7,992 nt of DNA from Alphaproteobacteria bacterium (GTDB taxonomy: Bacteria; Pseudomonadota; Alphaproteobacteria; Paracaedibacterales; CAIULA01), in assembly GCA_019751935.1 (NCBI GenBank), contig JAIEMR010000012.1, forward strand, positions 1 to 7,992. The letters run 5' to 3'. A program made the translations under genes and the position numbers. The notes below the pieces were generated by a model, which was not told the origin of the DNA, searched no databases, and saw only the letters and a list, made by a program, of their open reading frames with translations. Positions 1 through 5,662 of the stretch are shown here, in pieces (position 1 is the stretch's first letter; the number at the start of each line of letters is the position of its first letter).

Positions 1-357
1 TGGCTTCTTTCTATCTGCATCATCATACAGATTAAACTCATAGCTCTTCCCATTCTGAATCCACTTAACTTCAGTGCTTCCTGACTTACCAGCCGCAAAA
101 AGCTTCTCGTGTTTATCATCTCCCATAACAAAAATAAACCCAGAAGAGCCATTTAAGTTATTCCAATGGATCATCACATGGTCAGGATTAGATTTTGAGA
201 GCTCGGCGTAAAGCCTCTTGTCAATGATAGCGCCACCAGGCAATTTCTCGAGATAGGTTGTTGGCTTGCTAACTGAAGTTTTATTTTTCTTTTTCATTAT
301 AGCAGATATACCGTTTGAAAGCAGCTGAAGAAGAGAGGTTCCTAGTTTGGTTTTCAT
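1..357 (-). CDS. Partial protein of unknown function, paralogue of the adjacent 421-963 gene (C-terminus outside window)
   Basis: This gene is open from position 357 to the window edge, giving 119 codons with no stop, so the C-terminus is missing. I do not recognise a named family. Residues about 49-119 align with residues 44-112 of the neighbouring 421-963 product. Shared features are an LY start, an alternating V-x-I-x-W strand, a LFA-x-G motif (residues 87-90), a W-I/L-x-x-G turn, and YEF-x-LY (107-111) followed by an acidic stretch and a KP. This looks like a small beta-rich domain. The first 48 residues are basic and polar, without a clear membrane segment, unlike the neighbour. I chose ATG 357 because an AGGTGAG lies upstream and an in-frame stop sits at 370-372. 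A later in-frame ATG at 297 has no ribosome-binding site. It is probably co-transcribed with the 421-963 gene, 63 bp away, as a tandem duplication. Function is unknown, and a role tied to the surface glycan is inferred only from position. Confidence 0.75.
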   Translation of the reverse strand, partial: MKTKLGTSLLQLLSNGISAIMKKKNKTSVSKPTTYLEKLPGGAIIDKRLYAELSKSNPDHVMIHWNNLNGSSGFIFVMGDDKHEKLFAAGKSGSTEVKWIQNGKSYEFNLYDDADRKKP

Positions 358-368
358 TTCATTAGAAG

Positions 369-375
369 CTCACCT
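369..375 (-). promoter_or_regulatory. Candidate ribosome-binding site for the 1-357 gene
   Basis: Read on the minus strand this is AGGTGAG, 11 bases before ATG 357, which is slightly long spacing. It is the best Shine-Dalgarno-like sequence near any start in the window, and it supports ATG 357 over the in-frame ATG at 297. Confidence 0.4.
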
Positions 376-420
376 AAAAAACTTGCCAAATCCCCAGGAA
401 AACAAGCTCATTGTTAACAG

Positions 421-963
421 CTATTTTTGTTTTGCTTTCTTATGGTTATGATTGCTTAAAGGGCTACCCTGATCGGGGCTGAGGGCTGCACTGGGAGTGA
501 GACTTGGGCTTGGTGTAGCACTTAAAACTGGAGCCGAGCTTGTTGAAGAAGCATTGGAGGAGCTCTTGAGATCGATTGTTTCTTGCTTTATAACATTGCC
601 ATGTTTTATAAACAAAAGTTTTGCTATTGGCTTTGTCCTCTCCTGGTCTTCATAAAGACGAAACTCATAGTTTATTCCATCGAGCATCCAGCTATCAGGT
701 ATAGTTTTCTTTCCATTCCCGTAAGCAAAGAGATGCTCTCCAATTGCACTATTTACCTCAACTAAATATCCAGTAGGTTCCCAACATATTTCAACATGCT
801 TCATTAGAGGCATCCCATATAAATGAGTATATAGTGTTTTATTCGCAATATCATTAGTAGACTTCTGCAACCAGCTCTTTTTTAGTAAGAAAAAAACTCC
901 CACAAGAAGTAAACAAAAAAACAACACCCTTATAATAACTTTTACTTTAATTTTATTTAGCAT
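421..963 (-). CDS. Membrane-anchored protein of unknown function with a conserved LFA/YEF-RLY domain and Ser/Thr/Pro-rich tail
   Basis: This 180-residue protein belongs to no family I can name. Residues 8-27 form one hydrophobic segment after a Lys/Arg-rich N-terminus, which fits a signal anchor with the rest outside the cytoplasm. Residues about 44-120 form the domain shared with the 1-357 gene: LY at 44-45, a V-x-I-x-W strand ending at W61, E-x-LFA at 76-80, a W-x-x-x-G turn at 92-96, and YEFRLY at 99-104. Residues 134-170 are low-complexity Ser, Thr, Pro and Ala, a plausible linker or a site for O-glycosylation. The end is short, basic and His/Lys-rich. The start at 963 has no good ribosome-binding site, only an A-rich stretch. 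A 147-bp AT-rich gap separates it from the transaldolase gene, so it may have its own promoter or be the tail of the operon. Its place beside a glycan-synthesis operon suggests a cell-surface role, which is inference. Confidence 0.85.
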   Translation of the reverse strand: MLNKIKVKVIIRVLFFCLLLVGVFFLLKKSWLQKSTNDIANKTLYTHLYGMPLMKHVEICWEPTGYLVEVNSAIGEHLFAYGNGKKTIPDSWMLDGINYEFRLYEDQERTKPIAKLLFIKHGNVIKQETIDLKSSSNASSTSSAPVLSATPSPSLTPSAALSPDQGSPLSNHNHKKAKQK

Positions 964-1015
964 TTTTAATCTTTTTTTTGAGTATTGTTTTTCTAAAACC
1001 TTTTTATATCTACCC

Positions 1016-1042
1016 CTCTACTATGAACTATTAATAATAGAG
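1016..1042. other. Imperfect hairpin in the gap between the transaldolase gene and the 421-963 gene
   Basis: The arms CTCTACTAT (1016-1024) and ATAATAGAG (1034-1042) pair except for one C/A mismatch, with a 9-base loop. On the plus strand it is followed shortly by five T residues. On the minus strand, where the genes lie, no T-run follows. It is a weak, AT-rich structure in the 964-1110 gap. It could be chance, a processing site or part of an operator. I found no convincing promoter or terminator elsewhere in this gap. Confidence 0.2.
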
Positions 1043-1110
1043 AGTTTTTAGAAAACAAGAATATTTGAACGAGCTATCGCTAAGTTATGCTAATAAAATG
1101 CTTTTTTATC

Positions 1111-1830
1111 TCACAAAACAAACCTCAAAACTTCCGCATCCTTCATAAACATCCGAACAGTTTCTAGAGAGAGCTCCGTTAAATCTCTTCCCAACATGGT
1201 TGCAGCTTTAGCAAGGATATCGTGTTGTACTGTGACAATATCACATCTTGATTGTTCTGCTTGGACGATATTAAGGATCTCACGAACAGAGGCCCAGAGG
1301 AGTTTAACTTGAGATTGAGGTTTTAAAAGAGTTTTTGCACTCCTCATGATGGGCATGGGGTCAACCCCTGTATCTGCAATGCGACCTGCAAAAATAGAAA
1401 TAATGGAAGGAATATTTTCGTTAAGAATTTCTATTACCTCTTCAACTTGTTTTAGTGTGAGCAAAGCTGTGATGTTAAGTTTTAAGCCTTCTTGTGATAA
1501 CTCACGAATTAACGGAAGTGCTGATGCTCCGTGAGAATTAGTAATAGGGATTTTGACGTAGACATTTTTCCCCCACGAATTGATTTTTTTAGCCTGTCGT
1601 TTCATTTCAGAAAATTCATCTGAAAAAACCTCCAGTGAAAGTGGCTTCTCTATCACTATTTCTAAAATCTCTCGTGCAAAAGCTTCATAATCGGTAATAC
1701 CCGCTTTGCGCATCAGCGTAGGATTAGTAGTCAATCCTTTAATATAGGGCTTCTGATAAAGCTCTAAAATCCCTTGTTTATCAGCTCCGTCAGCGTAAAT
1801 AGCTATCTTCAGATCACTTAATGGATGCAT
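1111..1830 (-). CDS. tal: Transaldolase, TalC/FSA-like short form
   Basis: A 239-residue class I aldolase of the transaldolase/fructose-6-phosphate aldolase family, close to the usual 215-240 residues of the short subfamily. Landmarks are an early Asp (D14, YADGAD), the TTNPT loop (residues 34-38), E67 in LSLEV, the Schiff-base Lys K93 in VKIP, NITAL (119-123), IFAGR (146-150) and WASVRE (179-184). The residue at E67 is Gln in E. coli fructose-6-phosphate aldolase and Glu in true transaldolases, so transaldolase activity is more likely: moving a dihydroxyacetone unit from fructose 6-phosphate to erythrose 4-phosphate to give sedoheptulose 7-phosphate. That product is the substrate of the gmhA enzyme in the same operon, which gives a reason for its presence here. 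Its start lies inside the end of gmhB with a 17-base overlap in another frame and no obvious ribosome-binding site, indicating translational coupling. It should act in the cytoplasm. Confidence 0.88.
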   Translation of the reverse strand: MHPLSDLKIAIYADGADKQGILELYQKPYIKGLTTNPTLMRKAGITDYEAFAREILEIVIEKPLSLEVFSDEFSEMKRQAKKINSWGKNVYVKIPITNSHGASALPLIRELSQEGLKLNITALLTLKQVEEVIEILNENIPSIISIFAGRIADTGVDPMPIMRSAKTLLKPQSQVKLLWASVREILNIVQAEQSRCDIVTVQHDILAKAATMLGRDLTELSLETVRMFMKDAEVLRFVL

Positions 1831-2362
1831 GAAATGTCAAAATAATATCAACTGCTAAAGGAAAAGAAGAAGCAGTGAAATCAGGTTGCTGAGTTAAAAC
1901 TTCATCATAGTGATCATCAATAAAAATGGTTTTAATACCAGCTCTTTTTCCACATTCCACATCACGCCATCGATCTCCAATCATCCAAGAAGTTGCAAGG
2001 TCAATGCCCAGCATACTTGCCGCATCTTCAATCATTCCGGGTTCAGGTTTGCGACGGTGATCTGCTGTTTTGCCAGGAGCATAACAGACTTCGATGTGAT
2101 CGATTTCTGGTAAAAGTTTTTTTAATTTACGATGCATTACTTCTACAGCAGTCTGTGACTGGATTCCACGACCTACATCAGGCTGATTGGTAACTACCAC
2201 AAGCAAGAAGCCTGCTTTCTTGAGTTGAGTGCACGCCTCTGTTACTCCTTCGATTAATTCAAATTCTTCGATGTGTTGAGGTGGATAAGGTTTCCCATTA
2301 CGAACAATCGATTTATTTAATGTCCCGTCACGATCTAGAAAAACAGCGGGTTTGAGAGGCAT
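1814..2362 (-). CDS. gmhB: D-glycero-D-manno-heptose 1,7-bisphosphate phosphatase (HAD superfamily)
   Basis: A HAD-family phosphatase expected to remove the C7 phosphate from heptose 1,7-bisphosphate. Counting from a possible TTG start at 2371 (185 residues), the HAD motifs are DRDGT (13-17, nucleophile D13 and acid/base D15), TNQ (61-63), the Lys in RKPEPG (K108) and IGDRWRD (131-137). The VGRG after TNQ is typical of the GmhB/histidinol-phosphatase branch. I prefer ATG 2362 (182 residues), because TTG 2371 overlaps the gmhA stop and neither start has a clear ribosome-binding site. Oddly, the zinc loop of E. coli GmhB (C-P-H plus C-x-C) is mostly gone: only C96 remains, followed by Y-A, and D-H-R-R replaces the C-x-C. 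The gene sits between gmhA and the transaldolase gene, consistent with the heptose pathway. Substrate and anomer specificity cannot be read from sequence; in an operon with hddA and hddC the alpha anomer is expected. Confidence 0.9.
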   Translation of the reverse strand: MPLKPAVFLDRDGTLNKSIVRNGKPYPPQHIEEFELIEGVTEACTQLKKAGFLLVVVTNQPDVGRGIQSQTAVEVMHRKLKKLLPEIDHIEVCYAPGKTADHRRKPEPGMIEDAASMLGIDLATSWMIGDRWRDVECGKRAGIKTIFIDDHYDEVLTQQPDFTASSFPLAVDIILTFHASIK

Positions 2363-2367
2363 CGTCG

Positions 2368-2976
2368 TCAAGTTTGTTTTTTAGCTGTGCTCTCCCACTT
2401 TGTTTGATGGAGCTTCAACTCAGGGTGAGATACCCAAAGATGCCAAATCACCGCCTGAAATGCTTCCGCATGTGGTGTAATTGTTTCATGATTGATTGTT
2501 GGAATAATCACACAAGCATCAGCAACTGTTGCTGTGTATCCTCCATCTTTTCCTAAAACACCAAGCACACGAGCCCCTACCTGTTTTGCAAATTGAACCG
2601 CTCGGACCAAATTAGGAGAAATATTTTTTTCTAAGCTCCCTCCACCAACGGAAAGAATCAGCAAGGCATCTTTTTTATTGAGCCTTGAGCCATTGAGCCA
2701 TTCTGCAAAAACAGTTTCCCAACCTTCATCGTTGGTACGTGCTGTTAACTCAGAAACATTGTCTGTAGGGGCATACACTTCAAGTCCTGCTATTTTACGG
2801 AAATCATTCACTGCATGAGAGGCATTTGCAGCACTCCCACCAACCCCTAGAATGAAAAGTCGCCCTTCGCGCGCGCGAAGAGCAACCAGCTCTTGAACAC
2901 AGCGTTCACAATGTTCGCTATCGATTTTGGCAATGATATCAACGGCTTCTTGAAGGTGTTTTTTGGTGTAGGACAT
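2368..2976 (-). CDS. gmhA: Sedoheptulose-7-phosphate isomerase, SIS-domain protein
   Basis: A 202-residue single-SIS-domain protein, similar in length to E. coli GmhA (about 192). It should isomerise sedoheptulose 7-phosphate to D-glycero-D-manno-heptose 7-phosphate, the first step of heptose nucleotide synthesis, as a cytoplasmic oligomer. Visible parts are GVGGSAANASH (residues 44-54, phosphate loop plus H54), TNDEGW (81-86), the second sugar-phosphate loop SVGGGS (109-114), GKDGG (142-146) and the C-terminal helix HAEAFQAVIWHL (169-180). Catalytic positions differ from E. coli by my hand alignment: the Glu after the HF motif (E65) is replaced by D58, and the C-terminal catalytic His (H180) aligns with Trp, with H179 one residue later. 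This looks like a divergent GmhA subfamily rather than damage. It lies 3 bp after hddC and abuts gmhB, so it is part of the same operon. Confidence 0.88.
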   Translation of the reverse strand: MSYTKKHLQEAVDIIAKIDSEHCERCVQELVALRAREGRLFILGVGGSAANASHAVNDFRKIAGLEVYAPTDNVSELTARTNDEGWETVFAEWLNGSRLNKKDALLILSVGGGSLEKNISPNLVRAVQFAKQVGARVLGVLGKDGGYTATVADACVIIPTINHETITPHAEAFQAVIWHLWVSHPELKLHQTKWESTAKKQT

Positions 2977-2979
2977 AAA

Positions 2980-3684
2980 TTAATTTAATGGGCGAGATAA
3001 AAAATCGCTTAATTCCTGCCATCCTGTCACAGAACCGATTTCATAAAAACGTTGTGTGACTTCAAAGCCTCCCATTTCCTGTTGTTGAACGAGTTTTTTT
3101 TGAACCTCCGATAAATCAAGATTACTTCCGCATTCGTACTCTACAAATGCCGATGATTGAAAGAGACTCAACCCATAATCAATATAGTCCATCTTGGGAA
3201 GTCGTTGCTGCTTGTCATATGCAATAATGTTTCCATCCTTATACCAAACATTACTAGCGTCATAGAGATCATTATTTTTGTAAACAGTCATTAGCCCTTT
3301 TTTATCAGAATGCAAAAACTGTTTCCCTACAGATTGATAGTCAATTGGCAAATAACTATCTCCATATAAAACATAAAAGATCGCTCCAAGCTTCGGCAAC
3401 GCTTGAACGATAGCTCCCCCAGTCCCTAAAAGCTTTGGACCATCAAAAGAATAATCGATCTCCACACCCAATGCGGAACCATTTCCATACTGCTCTACAA
3501 TCATTTCTCCAAGATAACCGACACAAAGAATAATTTTTGTTAGCCCATTTTTTTTTAACAATCGGAGCTGATGGATAAAAAAAGGTTCATCGGCAACCTC
3601 GACAAGGAGCTTCGGAATTTTTTCTGTCAAAGGGCGTAAGCGCGTCGCCATCCCCCCTGCTAAAATGACTACAGGCCAATTCAT
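2980..3684 (-). CDS. hddC: D-glycero-D-manno-heptose 1-phosphate guanylyltransferase (sugar nucleotidyltransferase)
   Basis: A 234-residue nucleotidyltransferase with a Rossmann-type fold, expected to join GTP and heptose 1-phosphate to make GDP-D-glycero-alpha-D-manno-heptose plus pyrophosphate. The N-terminal signature is LAGGMATRLRPLT followed by PKLL (residues 8-27; K25 is the conserved catalytic Lys). GTGGA (87-91) contacts the sugar phosphate side, YGDS (107-110) carries the metal-binding D109, and the C-terminal YEIGSVTGW (214-222) is the usual product-site segment. No left-handed beta-helix follows, so it is the short form. Its ATG overlaps the hddA stop by four bases (ATGA). GDP rather than another nucleotide is inferred from the neighbouring hddA, gmhA and gmhB, since motifs alone do not separate it from mannose-1-phosphate or glucose-1-phosphate nucleotidyltransferases. 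Confidence 0.88.
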   Translation of the reverse strand: MNWPVVILAGGMATRLRPLTEKIPKLLVEVADEPFFIHQLRLLKKNGLTKIILCVGYLGEMIVEQYGNGSALGVEIDYSFDGPKLLGTGGAIVQALPKLGAIFYVLYGDSYLPIDYQSVGKQFLHSDKKGLMTVYKNNDLYDASNVWYKDGNIIAYDKQQRLPKMDYIDYGLSLFQSSAFVEYECGSNLDLSEVQKKLVQQQEMGGFEVTQRFYEIGSVTGWQELSDFLSRPLN

Positions 3685-4661
3685 GACAGCACAATTTTTG
3701 TTCCCTCAAAATCGAAATTAAAACGAATCTCTTCTAAGCCTTCCTTGCGCATTGCATGACGTAGTTTATTTCGATCAGCAGCATAAAACATCAAGAAGCC
3801 GCCACCGCCAGCTCCTACAAGCTTTCCACCAGCAGCTCCGCTTTGCATTCCTACTTCATACCAATGATCAATCTTCGGATTCGACATTCCCTTGGAGCGT
3901 CGCTTTTTGTGCTCCCAATGTTCGTGCAAGAGCTCTCCAAACATTGTTGTATTGCCTAGTTCTAGGGCTTCTTTGCTGCGATATCCGAGCTCTTTAACGA
4001 AATGGAGATTCTCCAACATCTCTCGGTCGCTAGCCTGTGTACGCAGTTGTTGATCTTGTAAAATGCCACTGGCACTGCGCGAATAACCTGTAAAAAAAAG
4101 AAGAACATTATCTTCTAAATCAAAAAATGTCTCCATCGAGACTTTAAGTGGCTCTGCGGTCACCCTATTATCTTTGTGAAAAGTAAAACAAGTAAGCCCT
4201 CCATAAGCAGCCATGTATTGATCTTGCTTTCCAATTGGTTCTTTCAAGCGATTAATTTCAATATCACATGCCAGTTCAGCCAACTCTTGCGGCTGCATCA
4301 AATGCCGTCGATGCGCATAGAGGGCCTTGAGCAATGCGGTCGTAAAACTTCCCGAAGATCCAAGTCCCGTGCCTGCGGGAATGTCAGCTAATGTGGTAAT
4401 TTCGATTTGAGGTGTTTTCAACTGAAGAAGGCTCAAGGCTTCTTTAATAATACGGTGCCTTACTGCAGCAACTTCATTGACGTGCTCCAACTCGGAATAT
4501 TTTAAGTAAATGCCTTCAGAAAAGGGCCTCATCACTGTCACAAAAACATATTTTTTGATTGCTCCAGCAATCAAAAAGCCTTCATGTTCCTGATAATAGG
4601 AAGGAAGGTCAGTTCCACCTCCTCCAAAGGTAATACGCAGTGGACTACGAGCGATGATCAT
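3681..4661 (-). CDS. hddA: D-glycero-alpha-D-manno-heptose 7-phosphate kinase (GHMP family)
   Basis: A 326-residue GHMP-family kinase that should phosphorylate C1 of heptose 7-phosphate with ATP, giving the 1,7-bisphosphate. The three GHMP motifs are clear: RSPLRITFGGGGTDLP near residues 5-20, the ATP-binding PAGTGLGSSGSF around 94-105, and the C-terminal GGKLVGAGGGGF around 277-288. Length matches HddA (about 340). The GGGGTDLP version of motif 1 is typical of HddA and fucokinase-type enzymes; the operon partners hddC, gmhA and gmhB favour heptose over fucose or galactose. The gene begins five bases after the GT2 stop and overlaps hddC by four bases, so the pathway genes are tightly coupled. 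Together these genes define the GDP-heptose route, not the ADP-heptose route that uses the bifunctional HldE. Confidence 0.92.
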   Translation of the reverse strand: MIIARSPLRITFGGGGTDLPSYYQEHEGFLIAGAIKKYVFVTVMRPFSEGIYLKYSELEHVNEVAAVRHRIIKEALSLLQLKTPQIEITTLADIPAGTGLGSSGSFTTALLKALYAHRRHLMQPQELAELACDIEINRLKEPIGKQDQYMAAYGGLTCFTFHKDNRVTAEPLKVSMETFFDLEDNVLLFFTGYSRSASGILQDQQLRTQASDREMLENLHFVKELGYRSKEALELGNTTMFGELLHEHWEHKKRRSKGMSNPKIDHWYEVGMQSGAAGGKLVGAGGGGFLMFYAADRNKLRHAMRKEGLEEIRFNFDFEGTKIVLS

Positions 4662-4666
4662 ACTTG

Positions 4667-5602
4667 CTATTTAAACCCCCACATTTGATCAATGATAAAT
4701 TTCGGACGTTCTCGCACTTCTTCATAAATACGACCAATATATTCTCCAAGTATACCAATGCTAATAAGCTGAATGCCACCTAATATTAATACAAGGATAA
4801 CAATTGTTGGATTACCTGAGGCAAAAGGAAAACCACAGATCTTTAATATAAAATAAAGGACAGCAAATAAAAGAGATCCTGCTGCAAGTAAAAACCCAAA
4901 TTGAGTGCTTAAGGTTAATGCATAAGTTGAAAAACAGAAAATACCGTTAAAGCAAATTCGAAGCGACCCAAGGTAAATATTGTAATTACTTTTACCATGC
5001 AAACGTGCAGGTCTATCAAAAAAAATAGTAGTTTGTCTAAAACCAACAAACGCAACAAGACCACGCAAAAATCCATTGCACTCTTTTAATTTGACTACTT
5101 CATTAACCACACGCCGGCTCATTAAACGAAATTCACCTGTATTTTCAGGAATAGAAACATCCGAAACTTTTTTTATCATTTTATATCCAATTCTTGTCAC
5201 AAAAAGTTTCAGCCATGTCTCCCCTTCCCTGACTCGTCGTCTTGCCATAACCACATCAAATCCTTCATTCCATTTTTCGATCATAGAAGGGATTAACTCA
5301 GGTGGATCTTGCATATCTACATCCATGACAATTACTGCATCTCCGGAGGAATACTGCATTCCTGCTAAGATAGCCATTGGCTGACCAACTCGTCGTGAAA
5401 ATTTAAGGCATTTTATTCTAGAATCTTTTTGATGAGAATCGATAATAATTATTTCACTCTGATCTGGAGAAGGGTCAAGGGTAAAAATTACTTCAAATTG
5501 AAGGCAATGCCTTTCAAGAATAGGCACTATTGTTTGAAGAAATACTGGGATGTTTTCTTCTTCTTTATAAACAGGAACAACAAGGGATAAAAGTTGGTTC
5601 AT
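4667..5602 (-). CDS. Family 2 glycosyltransferase, DPM1/GtrB/ArnC-type, with C-terminal membrane segments
   Basis: A 311-residue inverting GT2 enzyme of the type that transfers a sugar from a nucleotide donor to a polyprenyl phosphate at the cytoplasmic membrane face. The N-terminal GT-A domain starts with SLVVPVYKEEENIP (6-19). The metal-binding DVD is at 94-96 within DVDMQDPPE, followed by the acceptor-side ENTGEFRLM (153-161) and LRGL (179-182). The HGKSNYN region at 202-208 is the usual entry to the membrane part, and two hydrophobic segments occupy about 236-255 and 266-288. The cytoplasmic tail contains GEYIGRIYEEVRERP (286-300), a hallmark of the GtrB group. The usual V-D-D-G-S motif appears as TLDPSPDQ (41-48). 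Yeast and archaeal relatives use GDP-mannose, and in this operon GDP-heptose or a derivative is a plausible donor, though unproven. The 60-bp AT-rich gap upstream shows no clear ribosome-binding site. Confidence 0.9.
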   Translation of the reverse strand: MNQLLSLVVPVYKEEENIPVFLQTIVPILERHCLQFEVIFTLDPSPDQSEIIIIDSHQKDSRIKCLKFSRRVGQPMAILAGMQYSSGDAVIVMDVDMQDPPELIPSMIEKWNEGFDVVMARRRVREGETWLKLFVTRIGYKMIKKVSDVSIPENTGEFRLMSRRVVNEVVKLKECNGFLRGLVAFVGFRQTTIFFDRPARLHGKSNYNIYLGSLRICFNGIFCFSTYALTLSTQFGFLLAAGSLLFAVLYFILKICGFPFASGNPTIVILVLILGGIQLISIGILGEYIGRIYEEVRERPKFIIDQMWGFK

Positions 5603-5662
5603 AGCGTAAAAATTAGTTTAATCAATACATTAGTTAATATTAATAATTGGCGTTAATGTAAT

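Noticed and set aside
358..420. Possible terminator between the two paralogous genes (short CTTG/CAAG stem followed by six T on the minus strand)
   Set aside because: The stem is only four bases with a large asymmetric internal loop, and the ribosome-binding site of the next gene follows directly; too weak to call.
964..1110. Candidate promoters for the paralogous genes (TTGTTT with ATTAAT at 17-base spacing; TATAAA nearer the start)
   Set aside because: The -35 and -10 matches are poor and the region is so AT-rich that similar matches arise by chance.
3752..3997. 81-codon open frame on the plus strand
   Set aside because: It lies opposite the conserved C-terminal GHMP motif of hddA and is explained by that gene's codons.
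5076..5384. 102-codon open frame on the plus strand
   Set aside because: It is antisense to the conserved DXD-containing part of the GT2 gene and shows no recognisable protein features; it is a shadow of the real gene.
5634..5643. TTAATATTAA palindrome in the gap between the membrane-protein and GT2 genes
   Set aside because: Ten-base AT-only palindromes are expected by chance in such AT-rich spacers, and no other operator or promoter feature accompanies it.
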